Below, piece after piece: positions 16,794 through 23,546 of a stretch of 39,772 nucleotides of DNA; the first letter of the stretch is position 1, and each line of letters opens with the position of its first letter. The notes below the pieces were generated by a model. It had not been told where the DNA came from, made no database searches, and saw only the letters and a program-made list of their open reading frames with translations. Where the stretch lies: positions 1-39,772 of the forward strand of contig CAMZFA010000002.1 of NCBI GenBank assembly GCA_947305945.1. The letters run 5' to 3'. Origin of the DNA: an uncultured Spirochaetales bacterium. Lineage in GTDB: Bacteria > Spirochaetota > Spirochaetia > Sphaerochaetales > Sphaerochaetaceae. The translations under genes and the position numbers were made by a program.

Positions 16794-17012
16794 TCCGTAT
16801 GCAATTACCACAAAAATAATAAAACAGATCAGACTTATCATAGATGTTGGGAATAACCATTTCGGAGTTCCTTCATTGAAACATGACCTTTTGCCTCTGA
16901 GAAAATCAACATAGTGACTATTCTTATGATCAATTATCAAGAAAGGAATAAAAGAGCCACCAAAGATAATCAGCAATATCAAGCATATTATATCCCTTGT
17001 TTTCACCTTCAC
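16791..17012 (-). CDS. Small two-span membrane protein of the lysogeny region
   Basis: 73 residues from a GTG start (a second GTG two codons later has better SD spacing from GAGGTGAAG). Two hydrophobic segments, about residues 8-27 (IICLILLIIFGGSFIPFLII) and 52-72 (FPTSMISLICFIIFVVIAYG), flank a short basic loop. It is transcribed leftward, in the same direction as the repressor, from which it is separated by 182 bases containing palindromic repeats. Membrane proteins expressed beside a repressor often give superinfection exclusion; that is only a suggestion here. Confidence 0.6.
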   Translation of the reverse strand: MKVKTRDIICLILLIIFGGSFIPFLIIDHKNSHYVDFLRGKRSCFNEGTPKWLFPTSMISLICFIIFVVIAYG

Positions 17013-17026
17013 CTCTGCAAAGAAAT

Positions 17027-17169
17027 CAACCTATGTTCAACACGCGTTCCAACTTACGTTAAACGTAAGCCAACACCAAACCATACCATACCCTACAATT
17101 ATTACATATTCATTTCATTCATATATATGAAGTCATTTTCACACAAGTTCAACGTATGTTAAACGCAAG
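17027..17169 (+). repeat. Iteron-like palindromic repeats, lysogeny region
   Basis: Copies of the 20-base pattern CAACNTANGTTAAACGYARG lie at 17027-17046 (degenerate), 17050-17069 and 17150-17169. The copy at 17050 contains a perfect 17-bp palindrome (CTTACGTT-A-AACGTAAG, 17053-17069). The first two are spaced 23 bases. Another pair is inside the initiator gene near 20859. They may bind the initiator or a regulator. Confidence 0.65.
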
Positions 17170-17194
17170 CTCTCTTATCAATTCTCCATTTTTA

Positions 17195-17524
17195 TTAAAC
17201 AACTTCAACTTCAGTTTTTTTATCAGGCATCCCGAGTAGTTCCCGGATTGCCCTGATCTTCCAATCCTCAGCTTTTTCAAGATATGGTATGAATTCAACA
17301 AACTCAGAGTTGACGGCATATTTGTTTTCTTCCTCCAAAGGATTGAACCCTAGAAATTTCTCTATTGCCTCCATCTGCTTGACCTTTGGAAATTGATTCT
17401 TGCGTTTCTGATAATAGATAGTCTCCCTCTTATATCCTATGGTATTTGCCATTTCAGTTACAGTGAGGTTCTTTTGCTCTAAGGCATAGTCAATTCGTTT
17501 CCAATAGGTCTTTGCGTCAGTCAT
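17195..17524 (-). CDS. CI-like HTH repressor
   Basis: 109 residues from the ATG at 17524, preceded by GGAGAG at good spacing. The N-terminus is an XRE-type helix-turn-helix: 'NLTVTEMANTIGYKRETIYYQ' style, then 'FPKVKQMEAIEKFLGF'. The C-terminal half is acidic and helical, without a LexA-type peptidase. It is transcribed leftward from a promoter that contains a palindrome, opposite the rightward early genes. It most likely maintains lysogeny and autoregulates. The short length means induction cannot occur through self-cleavage. Confidence 0.8.
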   Translation of the reverse strand: MTDAKTYWKRIDYALEQKNLTVTEMANTIGYKRETIYYQKRKNQFPKVKQMEAIEKFLGFNPLEEENKYAVNSEFVEFIPYLEKAEDWKIRAIRELLGMPDKKTEVEVV

Positions 17525-17554
17525 AATACTGTCTCTCCATATATAGAGGAAGGG

Positions 17555-17587
17555 ATTATAGTTTACGCTGATAGCGAAAAAAATCAA
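17555..17587 (-). promoter_or_regulatory. Leftward repressor promoter with embedded operator
   Basis: On the minus strand a perfect TATAAT lies at 17560-17555, with a T-rich -35 region (TTGATT at spacing 21, or TTTTTT at 17; both imperfect). The palindrome CGCT-GAT-AGCG (17566-17576) lies between the elements, so its occupant would block the promoter. Confidence 0.6.
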
Positions 17588-17607
17588 CTATTTTTTACGT
17601 TTTATGC

Positions 17608-17636
17608 TTGACATAGCAGAAATTTTCCTCTATTGT
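17608..17636 (+). promoter_or_regulatory. Rightward early promoter
   Basis: TTGACA (17608-17613), 17-base spacer, TATTGT (17631-17636). This is a perfect -35 with a 4/6 -10 and ideal spacing, directed into the HTH gene at 17676 and the early replication genes. It is the best promoter seen in the window. Confidence 0.75.
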
Positions 17637-17645
17637 AAGGTCAGA

Positions 17646-17664
17646 TAGCGAAAATTTCTCGCTA
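17646..17664 (+). promoter_or_regulatory. Operator-like palindrome at the early transcription start
   Basis: TAGCGA-7 bases-TCGCTA lies 10 bases after the -10 box, on the expected start. The 11-mer GATAGCGAAAA is shared with the repressor promoter (17570-17580 and 17644-17654). It fits a repressor site controlling the early promoter. Confidence 0.65.
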
Positions 17665-17675
17665 TGAGAGGCAAT

Positions 17676-17957
17676 ATGACAGGTAGTTCAACAGACAAAA
17701 TCAGAGAAGCTTTTGAGGAATACACTGAAGCTCAGAACAGATTCATCGACAAGCTTAAAGGCATACTGATTCCCGATCCCGAAGCAGGCATAACATGGGT
17801 TTCCACCCGGCAGGCATCAGAGAGGACGGGAGCTGAATTAAGGAACATTCAAAACTGGATCACCTCAAACAAGGTCCGTTCAAGACGGTCCGGACATTGC
17901 TATGAAGTTGTCCTTGAGGATGTCATGACAAAGCATCTAAGCCGGATGAAGGCTTGA
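17676..17957 (+). CDS. Helix-turn-helix protein, Cro- or excisionase-like
   Basis: 93 residues from the ATG at 17676 (GAGAGG 5 bases upstream; an ATG four codons earlier lies in the operator). An N-terminal helix 'IREAFEEYTEAQNRFIDKL' is followed by a MerR/excisionase-type winged helix: 'WVSTRQASERTGAELRNIQ', 'WITSNKVRSRRSGHCYEVV'. It is the first gene after the early promoter, a position suited to Cro or Xis. Which of the two cannot be decided. Confidence 0.65.
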   Translation: MTGSSTDKIREAFEEYTEAQNRFIDKLKGILIPDPEAGITWVSTRQASERTGAELRNIQNWITSNKVRSRRSGHCYEVVLEDVMTKHLSRMKA

Positions 17958-17965
17958 GAATACCG

Positions 17966-17996
17966 AAAAAAAGCCGGGTAACGCAACTTACCCGGC
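17966..17996 (-). terminator. Leftward terminator-like hairpin
   Basis: A perfect 9-bp stem GCCGGGTAA/TTACCCGGC with a 6-base loop. The run of seven A before it (17966-17972) becomes a T tract on the minus strand only, so it should stop leftward transcription. On the plus strand it is a stable stem without T run. Confidence 0.7.
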
Positions 17997-18017
17997 AAAC
18001 CAAAAAAAAGGAGGTAT

Positions 18018-18062
18018 ATGAAAAAGACCCTGCTGATTCAAAGTGTATCTGAACCTTCCTGA
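18018..18062 (+). CDS. 14-residue mini-ORF (possible leader peptide)
   Basis: MKKTLLIQSVSEPS from an ATG with a near-perfect SD (AAAGGAGG, 8 bases upstream), just after the 9-bp hairpin and before the ERF gene. A second mini-ORF follows. The strong SD on such a short frame suggests a translated leader rather than a structural gene. Confidence 0.5.
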   Translation: MKKTLLIQSVSEPS

Positions 18063-18069
18063 GAAGTAT

Positions 18070-18114
18070 ATGAACCGGACTTCAGCAAATTCACCAAATC
18101 CAAATAGGAGATAG
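18070..18114 (+). CDS. Second 14-residue mini-ORF
   Basis: MNRTSANSPNPNRR from ATG 18070, with weak SD GAGAAG. It ends 4 bases before the ERF start. The start context GTATATGAA repeats that of the first mini-ORF. Confidence 0.35.
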   Translation: MNRTSANSPNPNRR

Positions 18115-18118
18115 CAAA

Positions 18119-18706
18119 ATGGCATTAAACGTAAAGACGCTTGCGAAATTATCAGACGCAAGAGTTCAAGTAAGTCAGTCAGGACTGAAGAAGTCCGGCA
18201 GAAACACATTCAGCAATTATGACTATTATGAGCTGAAGGACTTCCTTCCGAAGATATTGGAAGTCTGCAAATCAGTAGGTCTTTGTCCCATCGTCACATT
18301 CGGGGCAGAACAGACCAAGTTGACAATCTACGACACAACGGAACCGGATTCCTTCATTGAGTTCTGCTGTGATTCAGTCAAAGCACTTGTCAAGGGTGCG
18401 GCGGACATTCAGAACGAGGGAGCCAAGCAGACATATCTCAGGCGTTACCTCTACATGGCGGCATTTGAGATCGCCGAGGCAGACACGGTTGAGGTTGATG
18501 CAGCCGACAAAGCAAAGGTTGCAGCCGGTGACATGCACCGCATGGAGCTTCTTACAGAGCTTGCCAAGTACGGCCTCACGGTTGAGAAGCTTACCGCCTA
18601 CAAAGGTTCAATCGACAATATCCCCACCGATTATCTTGAAGATCAGCTCAACAAGAGAAAAGCAAAGGAAGCCGCGAAACAGAACACTCAGGAGGCCGCC
18701 GTATGA
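18119..18706 (+). CDS. ERF-type single-strand annealing recombinase
   Basis: 195 residues, SD ATAGGAG. The ERF superfamily pattern is clear: 'SGRNTFSNYDYYELKDFLPK', 'LCPIVTFGAEQTKLTIYDT', then 'GAADIQNEGAKQTYLRRYLY' and the start of an acidic helix. ERF proteins anneal homologous single strands and work with an exonuclease and SSB. The next gene is a nuclease of the expected partner type and starts inside this stop (4-base overlap). Confidence 0.88.
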   Translation: MALNVKTLAKLSDARVQVSQSGLKKSGRNTFSNYDYYELKDFLPKILEVCKSVGLCPIVTFGAEQTKLTIYDTTEPDSFIEFCCDSVKALVKGAADIQNEGAKQTYLRRYLYMAAFEIAEADTVEVDAADKAKVAAGDMHRMELLTELAKYGLTVEKLTAYKGSIDNIPTDYLEDQLNKRKAKEAAKQNTQEAAV

Positions 18707-19623
18707 CAGTGAAGTTCGATGCTGCTACACATACCTACACCAATGAATACGGTAAAACCTTGATCTCCGTTACGCAGCTTCTCAGGAAGCACAGTATAAC
18801 ACCGGATTTCTCTAAGGTAAACAAGGACCTTCTTGAGTTCAAGGCTCAGAGAGGAACCATGATCCACAAGGAAATCGAGGATTGGCTTTTCGGTGGAGAC
18901 GAAGGATTCACCTCCGAGTTTGAATACTTCCGGGACAACATCGCACCCATGTTCAAGTTCGCCCGTCCGGAAGAGATTCTTTTCACAAACGATTATGCAG
19001 GGACCACGGACCTTCTTGCGGTTGACGCAGACAGAAGCCTTTGGGTCGTGGACTACAAGACCGGACAGGTCCATAAGGAAGCGGTCAGGTGGCAGCTCTC
19101 CCTGTACAAGTACGCTTTCCTCTTCATGAGGGCGCAGGGCGTATATTGGGCCGATCTCCCCTATGATCCGGAAAAACCCATCAAGCTTGCGGTGTTCGAT
19201 GCAAAGGAGACCGGGAGCAAGTTCTATGAGGTTGAAGAGATTCCGGTAAAGCAGATTGACGAGCTTCTGAGGTGCGAGTTCGATGAAGAAACAATCTACG
19301 GAACAACAACACAGCTTGACGCTTCACTCGTTCAGAAGGCATTGGCCTTTGAGCAGGCAATAGCCTCACTGGATGCGGAGAAGAAGCGCATAGACACCGA
19401 ATACAAGAACATCAAGGCACAGATTCAGGCGGCAATGACCGAGAACGGCGTGAAGACCTATGAGACCGACAACATCAGGATCACGGTCAAGAGCGCGTAT
19501 GAGCGCACAACCGTTGACAGCAAGAAGCTTCAGGAGAAGTTTCCCGAGGTCTATGAGGCTTGCGCCAAGAAGAGCAAGGTTGCCGAATCACTTTCGATCA
19601 CCATAAAGGAAGCAGCCGAATGA
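18703..19623 (+). CDS. PD-(D/E)XK nuclease (RecB/Cas4-like exonuclease)
   Basis: 306 residues, overlapping the ERF stop. The nuclease core is a histidine-bearing N-terminal helix (MIHKEIEDWL), D103 in 'AGTTDLLAVD', then D117-Y-K119 in 'WVVDYKTGQ' and 'WQLSLYKYAFL' (QxxxY). The C-terminal third is coiled coil with 'SLDAEKKRIDTEYKNIKAQ'. It probably resects DNA ends for the annealing protein. It has no helicase domain. Confidence 0.85.
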   Translation: MTVKFDAATHTYTNEYGKTLISVTQLLRKHSITPDFSKVNKDLLEFKAQRGTMIHKEIEDWLFGGDEGFTSEFEYFRDNIAPMFKFARPEEILFTNDYAGTTDLLAVDADRSLWVVDYKTGQVHKEAVRWQLSLYKYAFLFMRAQGVYWADLPYDPEKPIKLAVFDAKETGSKFYEVEEIPVKQIDELLRCEFDEETIYGTTTQLDASLVQKALAFEQAIASLDAEKKRIDTEYKNIKAQIQAAMTENGVKTYETDNIRITVKSAYERTTVDSKKLQEKFPEVYEACAKKSKVAESLSITIKEAAE

Positions 19624-20048
19624 AGTTTGAGAGGGTTATCAGCTCAACACAGCTTGAATCGTTTCTTCCTGAAATGAAGAAGGCCGCAGAGACCTCCAAG
19701 ACCGGATATGTCCATGTGCTTGTCGAACCACCGAGAAGACACAGGACAACCGGCCCGGGAAGTCAGGGAAACCACCTCAACGGACATATCCAACAGATTT
19801 GCGAGGTGACAGGCAATGACTTTGACGATGTGAAGAAATATGTAAAGCAGATGGCAATACCTATGGGCTATCCGATCATGCAGCGCAGAGGAATACCGGT
19901 CTATGACCTTTGGGGAAAACCGGTTGGAATCAGCGAGAAGGATTGCGACACGGTTCAGTGCGGCTTCCTCATTGATTGCGCCCACAGGTTGGCAGCAGAG
20001 CTTGGGATAATCCTGAAGGAGAACGAAAGTGAATACTGGTATTACTAA
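19620..20048 (+). CDS. NinB-like phage protein (family seen in many temperate phages)
   Basis: 142 residues; ATG overlaps the nuclease stop (ATGA). 'RRHRTTGPGSQGNHLNGHIQ' followed by 'ICEVTGNDFDDVKKYVKQMA', and a C-terminal 'QCGFLIDCAHRLAAELGI'. This pattern recurs in phage recombination cassettes and is reminiscent of NinB, which binds single-stranded DNA. I recognise the pattern but not a proven activity. The neighbouring NinG gene supports a role in recombination. Confidence 0.55.
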   Translation: MKFERVISSTQLESFLPEMKKAAETSKTGYVHVLVEPPRRHRTTGPGSQGNHLNGHIQQICEVTGNDFDDVKKYVKQMAIPMGYPIMQRRGIPVYDLWGKPVGISEKDCDTVQCGFLIDCAHRLAAELGIILKENESEYWYY

Positions 20049-20508
20049 GAAGCTGAAGCTCTCCACCGAGAGGGAAAAGGCGTTGAAGTCTTTTCAGAAG
20101 GCCCGCAAGCTTCAGGATGCAAACGATCTCGGCTATGTGAAGTGCATTTCATGCGGAGCCATAATCCATGTCTCCGAGGCAGACGGCGGACATTTCATCC
20201 CGAGGCAGTTCAAGGCCACGGAGCTTGAGCCTTCCAATGTCAATGCACAGTGCCGCAAATGCAACCGCTTTGAGGCCGGCAATCAGATCGGCTACCGCAA
20301 GGGTCTGATCGAGAAGTACGGAGAGGCCGAGGAAAAGAGACTTGAGAATCTTCACGATGCCGCAAGAGGCAGCGAGGAAGCCTACAACAGCCTTCCGGAA
20401 GAGGACAAGGCCCTGATCTACAGCAAGAGGACGGCGCAATACTACCATTCGGAATACCTGAAATGGAACAAGGTCTGCAATCAGTTGGCAGAAAGGGAGA
20501 GGATATGA
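20029..20508 (+). CDS. ninG: NinG recombination protein (Rap-like, HNH/zinc type)
   Basis: 159 residues from a GTG with AAGGAG 6 bases upstream, overlapping the previous gene by 20 bases. The NinG pattern: 'LQDANDLGYVKCISCGAIIH', 'GGHFIPRQFKATEL' and 'NVNAQCRKCNRFEAGNQIGY', with paired Cys motifs (CxxC and CxxC) around a GGHF. Lambda NinG/Rap is a structure-specific endonuclease cutting recombination intermediates. Confidence 0.88.
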   Translation: MNTGITKKLKLSTEREKALKSFQKARKLQDANDLGYVKCISCGAIIHVSEADGGHFIPRQFKATELEPSNVNAQCRKCNRFEAGNQIGYRKGLIEKYGEAEEKRLENLHDAARGSEEAYNSLPEEDKALIYSKRTAQYYHSEYLKWNKVCNQLAERERI

Positions 20509-21170
20509 AGAGTTCCATAGACTTCTTCCGGCATGACATTAACGCTCAGCAGGACCTCAAGATCAGACGGATAATCCGGGATCATGGTTATGAGGGCTAC
20601 GGGGTGTATTGGCATGTTGTGGAAATCCTCTACATGTGCAACGGCAGCACCCCGTATGAGGACCTGAAGGCAGAGATTTCAGGTGTCGCACCTTTGGCGA
20701 TCCTTGATTCCCTGATTGATTCAGGACTGCTTCACCTCACCGAAGACAACATGGTTGTGTCGGACAGGGTTATGAAAGAGTTCGGATTTGCAGAGGAACG
20801 CAGGCAGAGATATTCAGAAATGGGAAAGCTTTCAGCCTCAAAGCGTTCAGCCGAGGTTCAACCTAAGTTAAACGTAGGTTCAACGCAAGTTGAGGAATCC
20901 AAAGAGAAACAGAAGCGTTTCGTCCCGCCTACCCTTGAAGAGATTGCCGCCTTCTGCAAGGAGAGAGGAAACAACGTAGACCCGAAGAAGGTCTTTGACT
21001 ACTACAGCGAAGGCAAGTGGAAGGGACAGGACGGAAAGCCGGTCCGCAACTGGAAGCAGAAGATCATCGCCGTATGGGAAAGAGACAAGAGGCCGGTCAA
21101 ACAGACAGTCTGCAATGATGCGGACAAGATGCGCTCAGACATGAACGCCAATGGAGGATTTGATCTATGA
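20505..21170 (+). CDS. Replication initiator with Lin1244/DUF4373 N-terminal domain
   Basis: 221 residues from ATG 20505 overlapping the NinG stop. The N-terminal domain starts 'DFFRHDINAQQDLKIRRIIR' and 'GYGVYWHVVEILYMCNG', the winged-helix signature of this phage replication family. A linker around residues 110-140 is followed by a C-terminal DnaD-like motif ('VFDYYSEGKWKGQDGKPVRNWK'). It likely binds the origin and recruits helicase via the next gene, a DnaC-like loader. Two iteron-like repeats lie in the DNA of the linker (20859-20895). Confidence 0.85.
   Translation: MKSSIDFFRHDINAQQDLKIRRIIRDHGYEGYGVYWHVVEILYMCNGSTPYEDLKAEISGVAPLAILDSLIDSGLLHLTEDNMVVSDRVMKEFGFAEERRQRYSEMGKLSASKRSAEVQPKLNVGSTQVEESKEKQKRFVPPTLEEIAAFCKERGNNVDPKKVFDYYSEGKWKGQDGKPVRNWKQKIIAVWERDKRPVKQTVCNDADKMRSDMNANGGFDL
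20859..20895 (+). repeat. Iteron-like repeats inside the initiator gene (candidate origin)
   Basis: CAACCTAAGTTAAACGTAGG (20859-20878) and a partial copy CAACGCAAGTTGAGG (20881-20895), 22 bases apart. The first matches the pattern CAACNTANGTTAAACGYARG found at 17050 and 17150. The encoded peptide is a non-conserved-looking linker. Lambda also has its origin iterons inside its initiator gene. Confidence 0.6.
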
Positions 21171-21751
21171 TTACATATTTCACAGATAGGGTCCGTGTGT
21201 ATTCAGGTGTCCCGGGGAAATGCAAGAACCATTTCCTCAATCAGATAAAGACAAGGAACAAGGAGCAGGAGCTTTTCGCCAACCTTCTTGACGGACTGAT
21301 CAAGGGCAAATACTGGTCCATCAGTGTATTGGGAACTGTCGGAAACGGAAAGACAACGCTTGCTTGTGCGGCGGTCAACGAGTGGAACGACATCCATTAC
21401 TTCTATGAGGAAGGAGCCTACTACACCACACAGGGAGACCTTATCACCGAGTACAAGGACACATTCAACGATGAAAGCAGATTCACGGAAGCACAGGTGT
21501 TCAACCGCTATGCCCGCAAAGCGAAGCTGCTTGTGATTGACGAGCTTAACCCGAAGGACTGGACGGACTTCAACAAGAATGTCATTCAGAAAATCCTTAC
21601 GGAGCGTTACGCCAACGACAGACGCACGGTGCTGATCGGAAACCTTGAATCAAAGGACTTCAAGGCCATGTTCGACCCGCACATCATAAGCCGCCTGAGA
21701 GAGGGAGCGACCATCTACATGGTTGAGCCGGACATGAGGACAAGCCTATGA
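21167..21751 (+). CDS. DnaC/IstB-like AAA+ helicase loader
   Basis: 194 residues; ATG overlaps the previous stop. Walker A 'GTVGNGKTT' (about residues 53-61), Walker B 'AKLLVIDELN', sensor-type 'RRTVLIGNLESKDF' and 'HIISRLREG' with an arginine finger. It would load the host replicative helicase at the phage origin. No phage helicase, primase or polymerase is seen, so replication relies on host enzymes. Confidence 0.88.
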   Translation: MITYFTDRVRVYSGVPGKCKNHFLNQIKTRNKEQELFANLLDGLIKGKYWSISVLGTVGNGKTTLACAAVNEWNDIHYFYEEGAYYTTQGDLITEYKDTFNDESRFTEAQVFNRYARKAKLLVIDELNPKDWTDFNKNVIQKILTERYANDRRTVLIGNLESKDFKAMFDPHIISRLREGATIYMVEPDMRTSL

Positions 21752-21900
21752 AGGACAACATGCCGAAGCACATCTGCAATCAGTGCGAATACATGAGAAG
21801 GGTTCCTTCCCTGTTTTCGGAGCTTGAGATCGTTGAGTGCAGCAAGAGGCTGTACAAGACCTTGAATACCATCCCTACGGGGGGGGGTATTGAAGTCTAA
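21748..21900 (+). pseudogene. Zinc-ribbon miniprotein interrupted at a G9 tract
   Basis: As written, the frame gives 50 residues: 'HICNQCEYMRR', a third Cys in 'IVECSKRLYKTLN', then it runs through GGGGGGGGG (21879-21887) to a quick stop. With one G fewer the frame continues to 21964 and gains 'SPAWCPLKQEE', supplying the expected fourth Cys in a WCP motif. Either a sequencing or assembly error, a frameshift mutation or slippage could explain it. The start overlaps the helicase-loader stop (ATGA). Confidence 0.6.
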
Positions 21901-21950
21901 ATGGAAGACATCACCGGCGTGGTGTCCGTTGAAACAAGAGGAAAAGGAAA

Positions 21951-22460
21951 ATGACAGATATTAACAGCGTGACAATGACAGGAAATCTCACGAAGGACAT
22001 TGAGATCAGGAACGGCGTTGCAAAGCTTTCGATCGCCGTAAACAGAAGCGTCAAGGACCCGAACACCGGGAACTGGAATGACGTTGCATCGTATTTCGAT
22101 TGGGTGAGGTTCCTCAGACAGGATTCAAACACTCAGGCCATACAGCAGAAGCTCGTCAAGGGTACTCCGGTCACTCTCATGGGAGAGGCAAGGCAGAACC
22201 GATGGCAGGATCAGAGCGGCGTTACCCAATACTCCGTCAACTTTGTGGTGAACAACTGGAAAATCCATGCAAGACCGCAGCCGGTCCCCGCTCCGCCTCA
22301 GGGCAACTACGGTTCATATCAGAACGGCGGTTATCAGCCGCAGCCGGGTTATCAGGGACAGCCTCAGGGCTATCCGCAGCAGACCCCGCCTCCGCAGCCG
22401 CCACAGCAGGACTACGGCAAGGGACCCGAGGCCTTTGACGATTCCGACATTCCGTTCTGA
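21951..22460 (+). CDS. ssb: Single-stranded DNA-binding protein
   Basis: 169 residues with an AAGAGGAAAAGGAAA Shine-Dalgarno region. The N-terminal OB fold has 'VTMTGNLTKDIEIRNG' and 'VRFLRQDSNTQAIQQKLVKG'; a disordered Pro/Gln/Gly-rich linker follows (residues 105-155), ending with the acidic tip DDSDIPF, which binds partner proteins. It completes the replication and recombination cassette with ERF, nuclease and loader. Confidence 0.95.
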   Translation: MTDINSVTMTGNLTKDIEIRNGVAKLSIAVNRSVKDPNTGNWNDVASYFDWVRFLRQDSNTQAIQQKLVKGTPVTLMGEARQNRWQDQSGVTQYSVNFVVNNWKIHARPQPVPAPPQGNYGSYQNGGYQPQPGYQGQPQGYPQQTPPPQPPQQDYGKGPEAFDDSDIPF

Positions 22461-22471
22461 GAGGTGCAGCC

Positions 22472-22792
22472 ATGAGAGTGACAATCGACATGATCCCTTA
22501 CGGATTCAACAACAGGATCACCAAAGAGACCCTTATGAGCATCACTTCACAGGAAGAGAGGTCGGTCAGACGGCAGCTCTCGGAGCTTGCGGCTCAGTAC
22601 CCGCTTTGCCTCTCTTCCCACTGGACCGGCGTTTTCAGGCCGCTTCCTGAAGAGAAGAACTACGTTGAGGTCTGCCGCAAGGAAACTCTTTCCCGGGGAA
22701 AGAACACCTTCAGCAGGATCAAGGCCTACAACACCTTTCTTGAGGATGATGTTCAGCCGAGCCTTCCGGTTTGGGAGGATTGCTATGAGTGA
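22472..22792 (+). CDS. Hypothetical protein
   Basis: 106 residues; ATG 12 bases after the ssb stop, SD GAGAGGTG. The protein is charged and mixed alpha/beta with 'RITKETLMSITSQEERSVRR', which might be a small winged helix as in DNA-binding adaptor proteins. Nothing else is recognised. The end overlaps the next start by 8 bases, which supports co-translation. Confidence 0.7.
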   Translation: MRVTIDMIPYGFNNRITKETLMSITSQEERSVRRQLSELAAQYPLCLSSHWTGVFRPLPEEKNYVEVCRKETLSRGKNTFSRIKAYNTFLEDDVQPSLPVWEDCYE

Positions 22793-23123
22793 CTACGGTT
22801 ATCGCGCCCTTGCAGCCGCAATCGTGAGGAACGCCTATCAGGAGTATTGGGACCACTACATCGCGTACCGCAGGAGTTTGGAAATGAACAAGCGTGGTTT
22901 CGCCGTTGACGCTCAGCACAAGATGGAGAGAATCGAGGGCTTCTTCAAGTCAGAGTGGTACACGGAGATTCTTTGCGGAATCTCCCCCACGATCTCACGG
23001 ATCAAGTTTGAGAAGGACTTCAAAGACAAGCTTTCCGAAAAGTATGAGGAACTGAAGCGGAAAGGCAAGAAGGGCTGTGATGTCGGTTGGCTCTTCACGG
23101 AGGAAAGACATGCGGGAGCTTAA
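22785..23123 (+). CDS. Hypothetical protein
   Basis: 112 residues from the ATG at 22785, which overlaps the previous gene; an upstream in-frame start would bury the gene in its neighbour. Helical and charged, with 'VRNAYQEYWDHYIAYRRSL' and 'TISRIKFEKDFKDKLSEKYE'. I do not recognise the family. It lies in a chain of overlapping early accessory genes. Confidence 0.7.
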   Translation: MSDYGYRALAAAIVRNAYQEYWDHYIAYRRSLEMNKRGFAVDAQHKMERIEGFFKSEWYTEILCGISPTISRIKFEKDFKDKLSEKYEELKRKGKKGCDVGWLFTEERHAGA

Positions 23124-23433
23124 CACCAAAGAGAAGATATATGACGCAGCCATGAAGAAGCACGGAATCGCGGCGCAGTCCATGATCCTTGCCGAGGAAG
23201 CGGGAGAGCTTGTTCAGGCAACGAGCAAGCTTCTCAGACTGAATGACATGAGCAGGCTCGGAGAATTCAAGGAGCAGCTTGCCGAGGAAATAGCGGATGT
23301 TCAGATCATGATTGAACAGGTCTCCCGCTATTACGGCATCACCGCATACATGGTGAGCAAGCAGAAGTTCAGGAAGCTTGTCAGGCTTGCGGACCGGTTG
23401 GAGGGTGCTGCATGTTGTTCATCGAATGGCTGA
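23110..23433 (+). CDS. MazG-like nucleotide pyrophosphohydrolase
   Basis: 107 residues from ATG 23110 (AGGAAAG upstream), overlapping the previous gene. The MazG-type metal site E-E-x-x-E appears as 'AEEAGELVQATSKLL', with a second acidic helix 'QLAEEIADVQIMIEQVSRYY'. These enzymes hydrolyse (d)NTPs and related nucleotides; phage versions are thought to alter nucleotide pools or signalling. It is a single-domain short form. Confidence 0.8.
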   Translation: MRELNTKEKIYDAAMKKHGIAAQSMILAEEAGELVQATSKLLRLNDMSRLGEFKEQLAEEIADVQIMIEQVSRYYGITAYMVSKQKFRKLVRLADRLEGAACCSSNG

Positions 23434-23546
23434 TTGCGATTTCCGAGGTCTTCTTTGTCGGACTTGTGCTTGACACATTGCTGAGGACGATAGAGAGGCC
23501 CCGGAAAAGGAGAAAGGGAAATGGCAGGAAAAAGCAGAGGGATTGA
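23412..23546 (+). CDS. Small single-span membrane peptide
   Basis: 44 residues. ATG 23412 lies inside the MazG gene end, and the last 26 bases overlap the next gene. Residues 2-24 are hydrophobic (IEWLIAISEVFFVGLVLDTL) followed by a basic tail (RPRKRRKGNGRKK). The composition is typical of real membrane peptides, but no SD stands out. Confidence 0.45.
   Translation: MLFIEWLIAISEVFFVGLVLDTLLRTIERPRKRRKGNGRKKQRD

Noticed and set aside
15202-17660. tRNA gene or tRNA fragment as attachment site
   Set aside because: No cloverleaf or TTCGA-type arm was found by eye near integrase.
21901-21954. 17-codon frame just before ssb
   Set aside because: No SD; better explained as the continuation of the zinc-ribbon gene in another frame and the ssb leader.
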